A stretch of 64,000 bases of DNA, from positions 54,290,992 to 54,354,991 of the forward strand of contig OX031065.1 in assembly GCA_943736015.1 (NCBI GenBank). The letters run 5' to 3'. Below, one piece after another: positions 1 through 13,500 of this stretch. A program made the translations under genes and the position numbers. Source of the stretch: Tridacna crocea (Eukaryota; Mollusca; Bivalvia; Cardiida; Cardiidae). Every line of letters starts with the position of its first letter. Within the stretch, counting starts at the first letter, position 1. Below the pieces are notes generated by a model. That model was given only the letters and a program-made list of their open reading frames with translations, was not told the DNA's origin and ran no database searches.

Positions 1-1039
1 TGTCTGCAATTTGTTTTAATTTTGGCCTGCCTAAACTTTGTTCTGTGGTACAAGGTGTGCCTATAGAACAGAATTTCTCATTCTCAAGCCATTGTGAATG
101 TGAGGTGAATTGTAAAATCTATCATCAGCTGGACCTTTCTATACAACAGTAATAGCATACAACTGATTGTTGCCAACCAAGTCTTCATTGATTAGTTTTC
201 AGCTGAGAAAACTAGAGCAGTCACTGAATGTGACTTAATACCCCCGCCAGTCCTTTGACAGAAACAGGCAATTGCTGGTACTCTGTACACAGATGGACAC
301 ACAGACACATGGACAGACACGCTGATTCCAGTATACCCCTGAAAACATTTGTTTTGCGGGGGTATAATGAGAACAACACTTGATGTAAAGTTTACATTTA
401 ATTTCAAATACATGTATATGTAAATAGTTCAGAATAGTGCTAGATGAATAGATGTAAAAATATTTTAACAGACTATGAGACATACAAGAGATAAAGATAG
501 GAGAAAGTGTATCAACTGATTTCATAAATTTCATGAAGAACAAGCAATTTTGTTGAAATGATATCCCTCCACTGAAAAACACCTTTTCAAAAATTTACGT
601 GACTGTATAATTGAAAAATCACCCGTAGTCGGCCAGTACGTATTGAATAAAAAAATATACACTGTATTAGCAGAGGTTATTGTACACATGTAAAAAGTTT
701 CGCTACATTCTGTCCTATGGTGCTGGAGATATTGTCCCGTATGAACAGACAACGCTAAAACCATATCCTGCAGCTTATGTTGGGGGATAATAAAGCTCTC
801 TGCTAATGGTTTCTGTTTACTCAAGTCATTACGAACTTCTTTGCCATCTTTGTGAGCAGTTTTTGTGTTCAACACATGACTCTTTGCCAGATGTAAAATT
901 TAGACTCGCCCATTATGAAAACATTGCAGACTACATGTACAAAGAAATGTGATGTCTGTGATTGTGAGCCCTGAGTTTGATAATCTGGAGTGGGTGTCAA
1001 ACTTGGGATTTTTCACGGTCCATACACTGGACGAGAGTA
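1..1039. other. Unassigned flank downstream of anillin
   Basis: AT-rich. Contains a short inverted pair (ACCCCCGC near 240 and GCGGGGGTAT near 356) enclosing GGACACACAGACACATGG-like simple sequence, possibly a decayed element. No exon seen. Confidence 0.4.
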
Positions 1040-1241
1040 CAGGGCCTGTATTCACCAACCATTCTTAAGAACGTTCTTTGTCTTGTTCTCCAGAATTTTC
1101 TATATTTGTAAGTAACACAACTTCTGATTGGCTAAACCATTTGGTTTAGCCAATCAGAAGTTGTGTTACTTACAAATTTAGAAAACCTTGGAGAATAAGA
1201 CTGAGAATATTCTCAAGAATAGTTGGTGAATACAGGCCCTG
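1040..1241. mobile_element. Foldback MITE family 2, full copy
   Basis: A nearly complete palindrome: ends CAGGGCCTGTATTCACCAAC and its inverse, centre GGCTAAACCATTTGGTTTAGCC flanked by ATTGG/CCAAT. Related copies at 37625-37784 and 63806-64000. Confidence 0.85.
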
Positions 1242-1249
1242 GTGTAGTT

Positions 1250-1330
1250 TCCAGGAAGCAGAATTGAGAAAGATTAGCATAAGTTGTAAGAACTTGTTTC
1301 TCAAGTTTGATGTAAAATATGTTAAATTTA
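1250..1330 (+). repeat. SINE 3' tail fragment
   Basis: GGAAGCAGAATTGAGAAAGA followed by TTAGCATAAGTTGTAAGAAC matches the tail of the SINE at 4640-4830 in the opposite orientation; it lacks the tRNA head. Confidence 0.65.
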
Positions 1331-1589
1331 AGAAATGTGGAAACACGTGGCATATCATCTATCAAAACCATGAGGTACGTTTAACAACTGCTCATTCAGG
1401 CAGAGATGATCCAGCTTCAAAAACTTTTGATTACATGACTCAACATCTTACTTAAGACAAATTGACTTAGAATTGCAATTGGATAGGTGATTAATTGTTT
1501 AATGGACTAGCTATCTGAACTCTATTGATACATCTGATTTCTTTGCTTGATAGGCCCTCTTTTAGCCCATTAGTGCTTTCAAACTTGGT

Positions 1590-1819
1590 TTAACCCATTA
1601 CCACTCAATCCCAACTTTTGACACCCCTGAGAAAGAAGCCTTTTTGAAAACACTGTGGGAAAAGGAGAAAATGCTGGTAACCAGCATTTTCTTCTTTTCC
1701 CACAGTGTTTTCTACCCTTTCCAGAACAAATTTCTATTTTTCAGTCACCTTTATTTTGTCGTCTGCAAATGCTTTCAATTTGGACCAGTCCAAAATTGTC
1801 TCGTGTGGTAATGAGTTAA
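1590..1819. mobile_element. TTAA-MITE, full, A
   Basis: Both TTAA ends present; left end reads TTACCACTCAATCCC. The palindrome is in the ACTGTGGG form. Confidence 0.88.
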
Positions 1820-2106
1820 AACCTTCAAGCAGTAGATTTAATGAAATTGTTTGATACAATTAACCAATGTTAGATTGACTAAACACTTCCATCCCTGGTT
1901 TAAGTGTTAAAAAGGGGTTTAATGCATCTCCAATCCGCTCAGGCTGACCTTAATTGTAACTTTTTTGCTATAGGTAAAATTTTCTGGATGTAAAAGAATT
2001 TATCTCCTTTATGCTTCAGACATTAGTTAAACAAAATAGATTTTAAGAATCACTTTATGTAGATTTTAAGAATCCCTTTATGTAATGACCTGCTACGAAT
2101 AATTAT

Positions 2107-2499
2107 AACAACAAAATTTCAGACGTGTCCAATTTGAAAGCATTTGCAGACAAAATAAATGTGATTTGAAAAAAAAAAGAAAGTTTTGGCAAGAGTAGAA
2201 AACATTGTGGGAAAAGGAGAAAATGCTGGTCACCAGCAATTTCTCTTTTTCCCCACAATGTTTTCATACAGATTCGTTCTCATGGTCATTAAAAGGCCTG
2301 TCCAATTTGAAAGCATTTGCAGACAAAATAAATGTGATTTGAAAAAAAAAAAAAAAAAAAAGTTTTGGCAAGAGTAGAAAACATTGTGGGAAAAGGAGAA
2401 AATGCTGGTCACCAGCAATTTCTCTTTTTCCCACCATGTTTTCATACAAATTCGTTCTCATGGTCATTAAAAGGCGGGAATCATGTGGTAATCGGTTAA
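2107..2499. mobile_element. TTAA-MITE with internal tandem duplication, B
   Basis: A segment of about 173 bp containing the palindrome occurs twice in tandem (GTCCAATTTGAAAGC at 2127 and 2300), each followed by a poly(A) tract of different length. The left terminus is lost; the right TTAA is at 2496-2499. Confidence 0.85.
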
Positions 2500-2868
2500 A
2501 TGAACTAGTTTACTCTACTTCAATTGAAATACACTTTTCCCACACAACTTTTTATACAATGATCTGCTGTCATGTTAAGAGTGAAAACAACCAGTTTTTA
2601 CTAAATTCATATATATTGTATTTCTTTCTATTTACAGTGGAAATGTATACAATTTGATTTTTCATCTATTTTTCATGAAAATCTAATTCCTAGGATTGTT
2701 TTCTTGTTCCCGATTACCATTATTCTCTCAGTCTGAAAAGCTTTTGAACATCTGGAAAAGGTAGCAAGCAACTGCTCCTTTCCATACAATGTTTTCCATA
2801 CTACTCAAAACATTTCCATTCCCTTCAAATATTATTCCTCTGAGCTACTTGTACTAATATTACTTAGC

Positions 2869-3093
2869 CCTTTACCACACAATCCCGCCTTACTAATGAC
2901 CCTGAAAAATAAGCCTTTTGAAAACATTGTGGGAAAAGGAGAAAATGCTGGTAACCAGCATTTCCTCCTTTTCCTACAATGTTTTCTACCTTTCCAAACC
3001 CAAGTTTAATTTTTTCAGTCACAATTATTTTGTTGTCTGCAAATGCTTTCAATTTGGACCTTTCTAAAATTTTGTCATTTGGTAAAGAGTTAA
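2869..3093. mobile_element. TTAA-MITE, full, A
   Basis: The left TTAA is mutated to TTAG. Left end has ACACAA but right end has CATTTGGTAA, so the two ends derive from different subfamilies. Confidence 0.86.
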
Positions 3094-3287
3094 ATAAGCT
3101 TGTATGACCATTGATTTCAACATTAGCAGTGCATCAATATCTTATACTTTGAGGAATTTGATTCAGCCATGCTATATGAAAAGGGGCATTAATACATCAA
3201 CAAAAATTATCAACCCAGGTCAGTCTGCACATTCATTTAAGGTTGACCTGGGTCAAAACTTTCTGCTATTGGTCAGTTTTCCACACA

Positions 3288-3517
3288 TTAACCCTTTCCC
3301 AACGACAAACTTTTGGACTAGACCAAATTGAAAGCATTTGCAGACGACAATTCAACTCTTGCTGTAAAGATGATTTCTGTCTATGATATAGGGTAGGAAA
3401 CATTGTGGAAAAAGGAGAAAATGCTGGAAACCAGCATTTTCTTCTTATCCCACAATGTTTTCAAAAGGCTACTATTCCAGACCCGTAAAAACCAGGGATT
3501 GTTTGGGAAAGGGTTAA
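3288..3517. mobile_element. TTAA-MITE, 'TTTCCCAA' subfamily, B
   Basis: Ends read TTAACCCTTTCCCAACGA and TTGTTTGGGAAAGGGTTAA. A close relative lies at 5729-5959, sharing an unusual 'ATTCAACTCTTGCTG' interior. Confidence 0.87.
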
Positions 3518-3659
3518 AGAACTAGTCTACTTCATGCTTCCATTAGTTGTAGAACAAAATAGATTTTATGGACCCATAATTATGCGATAACTTGCAAGGG
3601 TTTTCCCTGACACCCTGGTTCTTTGAACTCGAGCCACAAAATTTTCTGAAAGATCCCCA

Positions 3660-3890
3660 AAATTTAGATGTATACAGTTTTATCAGACAACAAAACTTTT
3701 AACTTGCCCATTTTGGAAGCTATTGTAGACAAAAAAAGAAAAAAAAAAAAAAGTCTCAAATGATGGGATTTGGATTTCTCTGTGAATGACAGAAAACAAT
3801 GTGGAAAAGGAGAAAATACTGGGTTGACAGTATTTTCTCCTTTTCCCACAATGTTTCCAAAAACCTCTTTCCCATAAGTTTGGTACAGGG
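3660..3890. mobile_element. TTAA-MITE, decayed, with altered palindrome core
   Basis: Core GAAAATACTG-GGTTGA-CAGTATTTTC: both arms differ from consensus at matching positions (TACTG/CAGTA instead of TGCTG/CAGCA). Confidence 0.75.
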
Positions 3891-4249
3891 TTTATATTGT
3901 AATTTAGGTATGAAGCCTATGTATGCAAAAGCCAAATACAGATACCAGTATATCTTTATGTCCTTCACCAGCTATCAAATTTAGCTTTATAAAAGTAATT
4001 CTATTTTTAGACATGATTACATTCCTACAACCTGTACATTAAATTAACCACATGTAGCTGTCTACTAATTGTAACTAAAAAGTGTAAAATATCACATTCA
4101 TGCATAACCACAGGCTCTCTCCCTTAAATAAACTGAATTTGTGGTGGCCCATCAAACACCTTTCCTACCAATTTGCTTTTATGTCACTCTAAGCCAGCTG
4201 ACAATATTTTAGACTGACTTCAGAGTCTGAGGTTATCTCAGGCAGTGCA

Positions 4250-4385
4250 GTAAACACTTTTGGAAACGGAGAAGATGCTGGTAACTAGCATCTTCTCTTT
4301 TCCCGAAAGTGTTTCAAAAGCCTTTTCCTTCAGATAGTGTTGATTCAGGATTGTTTGGTTATAGATTAAATTGTTTAGCAGAACC
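4250..4385. mobile_element. TTAA-MITE fragment with two compensated arm changes
   Basis: Palindrome ACACTTTTGG...CCGAAAGTGT with GAAGATGC/GCATCTTC inside, so two independent paired changes from consensus. Termini eroded. It is about 80 bp past the anillin stop. Confidence 0.75.
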
Positions 4386-4467
4386 AGTCCAGTTTAGGGT
4401 AGAATGTCAATTGTATCTGAGGAGCCATCACTCAGCATGTACTGAAGTCTTTCTAAGTTTGGCACTT

Positions 4468-4591
4468 TTATTTTGCAGATTTGATTGGCCTCATTGCATC
4501 TGCATTCCATGTTCTGATGTTAGCAAGTGATCTGTTGATCTTATTACACCATACAATTCTCTCTTCCTTTGTATCTGCTGACAGCATATGC
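4468..4591 (-). CDS. ANLN: Anillin exon 22, C-terminus and stop
   Basis: Encodes HMLSADTKEERIVWCNKINR then SLANIRTWNADAMRPIKSAK and TAA at 4470-4468. It aligns with vertebrate WLSADTKEERDLWMQKLNQ, the C-terminal PH helix. The acceptor is TTATTGTAG; an AATAAA overlaps the stop but is probably too close to be the poly(A) signal. Confidence 0.96.
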
Positions 4592-7500
4592 CTACAATAA
4601 AATAAAGTACAATCAAAGTTAGTTTAAACATATTTATTTTACATTGATTGAGAAACAAGTTCTGACAACTTATGCTAATCTCTCTCGATTCTGCTTCCAG
4701 TACTTGCGCCGAAAATGTGGGCCAATGAAAAATCCCAAAGTTCACACCCGCTCCCGGGAATCAAACTCAGGACCTTTTGGTTACGAGGCCGACGCTCTAC
4801 CTCACGACCACGGACACCACTCAATCAAAGTTGAGAGATACAGTATATTTAATTCTTTACCAAACAACAATTTTGGACTTGTCCAAATTGAAGCATGTGC
4901 CAACAACAAAATAAATCTGAATCAAACATTGAAATTTGATTTGGAAAGGATAGAAACATTGTGGGAAAAGGAGAAAATGTTGCTTACCAGCATTTTCTCC
5001 TTTTCCCACATTGCTTTCATTCCCAGGGTCGTTAGAAGTCGATATTGTGTGGTTAAGAGATAAGGGCCATTTGTCAGTTTCTATACTATACAAGAATGGC
5101 ACTCAACAATAACATGTTGGTGATCTCATGAATGGAAATGTTATTTACCACACTTGCATGTGAAAAGAAATATAGGATCTGACATGAGTGGGCTTTTGAG
5201 ATAAGATTTTATCAAACAAGTTGAGGGAAATGTTATTAAGCGCGCCTTTGGCGAGGTTTATAACATTTTACCTTGACAAGTTTAATAAAATTTTATCTCA
5301 AACATCCATGAATGTCAGATTCTTTTTATCACATAACAACATTTCACAAAATATAGATTAGGTGATGTAAAAACATTCATACATGCACCCATGGTAATAT
5401 CTGTAAGACCTATGCACTTCTATGAAATATGTACAAAATAACGTAAAAAATGACGTCACACAAATTTGGTATCAAATGTGTATAAGATAAGAAAATTTGT
5501 AATGGGTATATTACACTGAAAAGAAGGGAGATTATGTGATAAAACCACATCATCCATATAAGATCAGCTCCACAAACAACATTTCAAAATCACTTTTTAA
5601 GACGAGACACCAGTTAACCCTTTACCACACAATCCCGAGTTTTAATGATCCTGAGAAAGAAAGCTTTGAAAACATAACAGTGTTGGCTCACAAAACAGGA
5701 TTTGTCTTTGAAAAGGCAGAATCTTTTTTTAACCCTTTCCCAAACGACAAACTTGTGGACTAGACCAAATTGAAAGCATTTGCAGACAACAATTCAACTC
5801 TTGCTGAAAAGATGATTTCTGTCTATGATAGGGTAGAAAACATTGTGGTAAAAGGAGAAAAATGCTGGTAACACAGCATTTTTTCCTTTTCCCACAATGT
5901 TTTCAAAAGGCTACTATTCCAGACCCGTAAAAACCAGGGATTGTTTGGGAAAGGGTTAAAGAAAATGTGGGGTATTGGCGTTTTCTTTGTTTCTCACCAT
6001 ATTTCAAAGAGCTTTCTTCCTTAAAGTTGTAACAACATGAGATCATTGTACAAGTCTAAATTACAAACCTGTGTGTAGTCATTGTGTTGTATGTTTTTGT
6101 AACCAATGTGTCTTGCTCCCCTCTTCTGGGTGGTCGAACAGCATTCAGCTCAAAAGTGTGGGGTCTAGCACAAATATCTCTGGGAATTAAACCCACTTTC
6201 TCTGTAATGACACGCTTCAAGTCTACAAAGCCCATTGGATCCTGAAATGTCAATGATGTCTTGACAGTAAACAGTATTCTGTACAGAACAAACTATGATA
6301 CGTTACACAAAGGTATAACCTATAATAAAAGGTGTAACCAATTATACAAAGTGTAACCGATCATATTTGGCATAGCCTATTGCATATTGTATTTTTTTTT
6401 TCTAATTTAGAATTAGAATGTAACTTTTGAAATGTCTAGTGGATAAAACATTTTCCAAGTTTGCCCATTCAATTTAACTCTTTACCATACGAAAAATTTT
6501 TAGGCTGGTCCAAATCGAAAGCATTTGCAGACTACGAAATAAAGTGACTGAAAAATAGAAATTTGGTTTGGGAAGGTTAAAAAGTATTCAGGGAAAAGGA
6601 GAAAATGCTGGTTACCAGCATTTTCTCCTTTTCCCAGAATGTTTTATTTCGGCCTTTTCTTCAGGGTCGTCAAAAGTAGGGATTGTGTGGTACAGGGTTA
6701 AATCTAATTTTCCGTTGAAGAATAAAAAAAAAAGTGTTGGCTTATAACCCCAGCATAATCACATTTCTGTCTCTTGACTGATGAAGTCTTTGTTACAGGA
6801 TCCATTTCTCTCTTTCGCGTTAACATTGTTTCGGTATGGTCCATGGTGGAAAGTAGCCTGTGTGCTGGAAAATGTTTTGTAAACTACTGGTAACGAGACC
6901 TCAGGGATGCAAAGGTAGGGACACTGGTGGTCTTGATATGACTAAAATATTTTTGACAAATGAGTAGGACTACTGATTGCAGTTAGTTACATGTATTTGT
7001 TTTAATAAAGAACTTGCTGCTCATGGCCTATCAAGCCTAGTTTACATTCTTCCTTCAAAGACAAGCCACTTCATTAACCCAGTCAGAATGTCTAAATCAA
7101 TCAGATGGATAGTATTGGAATTAACGACTCCAACTAAATGTAAAGTGCATGTGGTGAATTTTTACCTTCCTGGTTTCATCATCAGGGTATTTCCAGTAAG
7201 CTAGTTTGTTGCCTGTCAACACACACCAGCGTCTGTGCCAAGATCCAAGACCACTGACGTCCTCAAACATCGTCAAAAACCCTCGCTCCTCCACATTCTG
7301 TTCCATCATACATTTTAGCCGCATGTATATCATTCCATGAAGGGGAGATAAAAATGGTATCTGAGAAGTAAAACACTTTGGATGTAAACTACTAGATTTA
7401 CTCTGAAAAGTCTATTTCAAAAGATAAGAGTCACAGACACACATGTAATTATTTTCTTATTCAGAACTATGTTGAGGGTTCTTATTAGCACGATCAGAAT

Positions 7501-10500
7501 GATATAATTTTTTAAGTAAAGCAACAACTGTTTTAGAGAATTCTTTATAAAAAAATAAATCTAAAGGACATTAATCTGGATAGAAATGGGAAATTTGCAC
7601 GTTTCAATCAGTGGTCCATTTCATTTTTTTTCCCCTCTCCCAAATGTTACTATACTGAAAAGCCATTACCTACAGTTGTGTTCTATGATCAAATTCTAGA
7701 ACTATCTTCTTTATTATTGCTCCCAGTTGCATCAAAACTTGAATACTAGACCAATTGTTTAAAAGAATATACATGTATGTTTGTTAGGAAGAGACATTAA
7801 TATTGTCAATATGTCATAAAGAATTTGATAGATATACAACCTGCGTAAACAGCATGAGTAAAATGTCTTATTTAGCCCATTACCACACAATCAATACTTT
7901 TGACGCCCCTGAGAAAGAAGCCTTTTGAAAACACTATGGGAAAAGGGGAAAATGCTGGTAACCAGCATTTTCTCCTTTTCCCACAGTGTTTTCTACCCTT
8001 CCCAGAACAAATATCTATTTTTCAGCTGTCTGCAAATGCTTTCAGTTTGACCAGTCTAAAATTTTCTCGTGTGGTAAAGAGTTAAAAAAAAATCGTACCA
8101 ATCTGACAGTGATACCTACCCTTTCTAGTGAAAAGCTACTTTTATCCAAACATTTCATTGTAATTCTAAGGGTTGTTATCAAAGTAAAACTTGTGGTTCT
8201 CACTGCTGTGGGGCCACCTGGGCTCTCCACTGTAATAAAAAGGAAAGATTCAAGGTTTTCAAAGTTTAAAGTTCCTGTTCATTAATCAAATGTATTATGT
8301 AATTGTCATGTTTCTTAGTTGAAAGATTTAGAAATCATTTCGGGTAAATCAGAAATGTTTGTAATTTATCAGCCTTTGCATCTGTCCTCATGTATTCCTT
8401 ATTGTACAGAAGCAATAGTTTTGTCCCAGGAGGATTCTATATGCAAAGAAATTCACAAAACAGTCAAAAAGAAACTTCAAATTAATACAAGTCAAAAGGA
8501 TATAGGATATAATTTTATTATACATTGTAGTTCAATGTAGAATCCCACCCCTCCTTTCTTATTCAAAAGAAACTGTGCAACAGCAGTCCTAATTGCTTTA
8601 GAGATCTATCTGACCTCTCCTACAAGTGCTATTTCCCCCTCCCCCCCAAGACCAAATGCTCTTGAAAATAGCCCCAGATTAGCTGCACTGGTATGTTTAC
8701 AAATGATAGCAAGTTTTCTCAAACTGAAAATAGAATAGAATCATTATGCAGTTGACATCATATTTATAAAACCTATTTTATAATTATGAAATAATACATG
8801 AAAATATAGTGACAGGCATTTGCTGTTGGGAGGCCTAATAAGCCTTCTTACTGTCATGATAATGTAGTTATGAAGGTATATCTTACTTGTCATAGACATG
8901 TGTTTATGTTTCTTTGGAGTCTTCTTCTTTTTATCCTTTAGCACTTCCCGGGAAACTGACTGAAATTAAGAACAAGTACGCTCTTTTTTCCTAAGTATGA
9001 GAAAATTGAATCAATTCTAACATATCAGGGCCTGTATTCAACAACCATTTATTACCTCTTTACCAATCAAGCCCTGTTTTAAATGACCCTGGGAAGGAAA
9101 GCTTTTGAAAACCTTGTGGGAAAGGAGATAACCAGCATTTTCTTCTTTTCCCGCAAGGTTTCCGAGACAAATTGAATAAATCAAGACACTTTTAACACCA
9201 TAATTGATTTCCTTTGTATTTGCTGGAAACGTTTTGTAAGAGGTGAATGTCATACAATGATTTCAAGCTTTATAGATAAAAAGGCTTAATATATGACTTT
9301 CGATACCTCTAATATCTTTTAAAAAAAGAACGTCCCAATCCCATAGAGGGCTATCTAGACTTTTAACAATCAACTTTGAAGAAATATTCATGAATGTTTT
9401 AAGTATGACCATAGCTAACTTACCATCAGTAAGTTACATGAACTTTGAAGAAATATTCATGAATGTTTTAAGTATGACCATAGCTAACTTACCATCAGTA
9501 AGTTACATGAAGAAGACTAATTTAAGACAAAACTTTTTTCAGTAGTATTTCCTAATGGGCAAGGTAATCTTGAGGTACAATTTTAAGATTCTGCAGCATA
9601 TTTTCACAAAGGCTTTTGAGCCTTGCATGTGATCAATAATGCATATAGATGATATGCAGTCATATTCATTTCAGCACAATAATGTCATATCTGAAAGCAA
9701 TTGCAGACTAATTATATGTGGCTCCAATAAGGGATTTTGTCTCTAAAAGAGAAGAAAACATGGTAGCCAGCATTTCTTCCTTTCTCACCATGTTTTCAAA
9801 AGTCTTTTCTTTCAGGGTTGTTGAAAATTGGGATTCAGTGATTAACTCTTTTCCACACGAGAAAATTTTAGACTGGTCCAAATTTGAAGCATTTGCAGAC
9901 AACAAAATTAAATGTGACTCAAAAGATGAAATTTGGTCTGGGAAGGATAGATAACATAGAAAAAGGAGAAAATGCTGGGTACCAGCATTTTCTTCTTTTC
10001 CAACAGTGCTTTCTAAAGGCTTCTTTCTTGGGCGTCAAAAGTAGGGATTGTGTGGTAATGGGTTAATTAAGATTAAAACGGGGATGATAAACATAAAGGT
10101 TGACACATGAAAAAAATTACAACAAAAGAAAATATTGCCATTAATAAATCGTCAAAGCCATAACCATTCCAGCAAACAATCCATATTTACAGATATTTTA
10201 CATTAACATAAATTCCTATGAAGAAGATTCAATGTATTGTAAGTTCATAGCACTATACCATGCTGTAGATTTCCAAGTCCAGCTTGAACCCTGAGCAAAT
10301 GCCATGAATTTTGATGAGGTTTGGAAAGTCCAGACTTCCTCTCATCATAGGGTCATGTGTTGATAACATCTGGGTAAATATCACCTGTGGTCCGTTTCTG
10401 ATCAGCAGTATAAAGTAGTGAACTGTATTGTCTGTAAAGGAAGAAGTTTGTACACTATCAACTCTGGTAGCTAGCCACATCTAATTTATCTGCAAATGTG

Positions 10501-13500
10501 TTCTACATGAATGAATTGCCTTGTCTTGCATTTTTTTATTAAACTATGTTTTCAGGGATAATTTAGATTTGTCTGCTATTAAGTCATTACAAGACAACAA
10601 AACCTTTGCACAGGACAAATTTAGCTCAAATGAAAGAATTCTATCCAAAAATAGCCAAGAAAATTGTCTGAAAAGTAGAAATTTGTAACAAGTGTTTAAA
10701 ATGCCCATGATTTTCTTTTTAAAATTCCTACTTTTCTTCAGGACCATAAAACCAAGTAACAACTATCTTTCCAATCTGCTGATTTCTGTTTATTGCCGTG
10801 CTCTGATACGTGAAGTCTAGATTGATAAATAATTAAGGTACTTCAGTAACAAATTTTCTGACAATTTGTTTTGTGCAAATCAGCTATTGTTAAAAAGGAA
10901 AGCAATTACACTTAGGTTAGAGTGACAGTTACTTAACCCTTTACCAAACAATCCCTGGTTTTTACGACCCTGAGATAAGAGCATAAGAGCCTTTTGAAAA
11001 CATTGTGGGAAAAGGAAAAAATGCTGGTAACCATCATTTTCTCCTTTTCCCACAATGTTTTCTTCCCTGCTGGAAACAAATGTCAATTTTTGAGTTGCGT
11101 TTATTTTGTCGTCAACAAGTGCTTTCAAATTGGACCAGTCTAAAATGTGTGAGAAAAGGTTAAAAGCTGTAAAATTAACTAATTTTTGACAAACCGGAAG
11201 CACTTCCAATTTTGGTAACAAAGTCCTTTTTCAGTGGAAGTCTGATATCACTAATGGTAAGTGATCCTTTGGGTCCCTGCTGGTTCTCAGATTCTAATTG
11301 TCCTGTTTCCTTCAGCCTTTGTATCTCTGTTAGATAGGCCTGCCTTCTCTGACCTGCAATAGTGATGAAAATACATCATATTCATGTACACCAATTCTGA
11401 GGTAAATATATCAAGTAATGACAGAGTTATAAGATTTCAAAGTTTTCCCATGACAAGAAAAACACCATTATACCAGTCATATCTGATGTTCTTTAAAAAA
11501 CAAGTAAAGTCAAAAATGCTATTAACCAGCTTTGCCTTCAGTTTTGGAATGCTTCCTTTGAAAGACAAACCTGGAGATCATCTCAGCCACAATTAGATCG
11601 TGATCTTTGAATGTTTTCAATAGTTACAAGTGTTTAAATACCCATTTACTTACAAGATACAAGAAGCAGTCTGTTACATTCCACTTGCTCTGCCGACCCA
11701 GCAAACAGGGAGTCACCTGAACAACACTTGTTTAATGCATTGCTTGTCTGCATGATGATATTTTGTTCCTGACTTACAAGTTCATGTAGTTCCTGAAATA
11801 AAAATGAACAAATAACCCTTTACTCCATAGATACTCATTTTGACGTATCACCAACAGACAGCTTTTGAAAACATGGTGGGAAAAGGAGAAATTGCTCGTA
11901 AGGAGCAATTTCTCCTTTTCCCACAATGTTTTCCACTCAATCAGATATTTATATCCTCTTTTGTTCACATTTTTGACATCATATCTTTATTTGCTGCTGA
12001 AACAGAAGAGCCTCAAATTGGCATATCAGGTAAAGGGTTAAAAGCCATATGTTTAACTCTTTACTAAATAACATATCTTTATACTTGTCAAAAGTTGAAG
12101 CATTAGCAGGCAACAAATTGAATATAGCCAAGATGGATTTCTCTTTTAGTGGGCAGAAAATATTTTCTTTTCCCAAAATGTTTACCCATGCAAACTATTT
12201 TGGTCTTTTAACTGATCAGGCTATATAAACGTTTCAAGTCTTTACAATATGAAAAATTTTGGACTTGCCCAAATTCAAAGCTTTTGCAGACTGAAAAATG
12301 ATTGTGACTCAAAATTGAGATCTCCCTTTGGGAAAGTAGAAAATATAGTTACCCTTGGCTTCAAGCCATTTTTAATACAAGGCTAATTCAGCCAGTCACT
12401 GTAATCATTGTGTCAACCAGCATTGTCAGATCAAAGAACAACTTAGACAATTCTGACACATACAAAAAAGATCTCATAGCTGGAGAGTCAAACTGACTAA
12501 GGCATTCAACACTTCATCAGAAATGCTTTAAACTTGGCAAGTATACCCACAACAGCACCCAATTTCAAAATCAATACCCACAACAGCGCCCAATTTCAAA
12601 ATCAATAGGATTGAAGGTATTGATAAGATAAACAAAGTGTGCAAGTTTCATGGAAATCTGACCACAAATGCAGACTTTATTGCGTAAACAAGAAAAAGAC
12701 TAACGGACTGACAGACGGATAGACGGGCAGACAGACAGACAACGGAAACCATGCCATGACATAAGCTCTGCTGGCATTGAGCCAGTAGAGCTAAGAATTG
12801 TCTGAGAACTGGTAGAAAATATTGTGGGAAATGGAGAAAATGCTAGTTACCAGCATTTAGGCAAGATGCAATTGTTTTCTTTGAAAACCGCCAAATCAAT
12901 AAAACCATGCACAGTCAATACTGGTGCAAACAGAGGAGTTCAGTATCACTCTTTACTAGTACAGATGAAGATAGTGTCTGTATTATGAGTTTTGCCTGCC
13001 TCACCTTTATTCTCTCTTTGATAGTTTTTCTTTGTACATCTGGTGGGAGTTGTCTGGGCATCTCTATATCCTCCTCTACGACATTCTCATGTACATAGTG
13101 ACTGTTACGTGAGTATCTCTGGCTCACCTCCGGGATTTCCTGACTTTGCCTGCAATAAGGATTTGTTATCCATGGCCTTTTGAAAACTTATCAATAGGGC
13201 TCCGTATCGGTCAGTTTGATCGATACGATATTTGTATCGATACAAAATGATCGATATTCGATATATCATATGATATTTCAATTTTCAATAAAAGAAAGAA
13301 AAAAATGCGAAAATTGTGTTTGTTCTTTTTTCAGCATACCTGAAAAACAAAATACCGCAAATTTAACACTTCTAGATTGTATTGAAATTTCATAATTATG
13401 TAGGCCTAAAGTAATATGAATTCTAACTAGATCTACATTTACTACTCATTAAAAAGCTGAAAAGACAGTCTAAGAGGACTCTGATCGGACAATGTCAAGG

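Noticed and set aside
4750-4828. Possible functional tRNA gene on the minus strand
   Set aside because: A- and B-box-like words are present but the cloverleaf does not close, and a SINE tail follows that is found elsewhere without the tRNA head.
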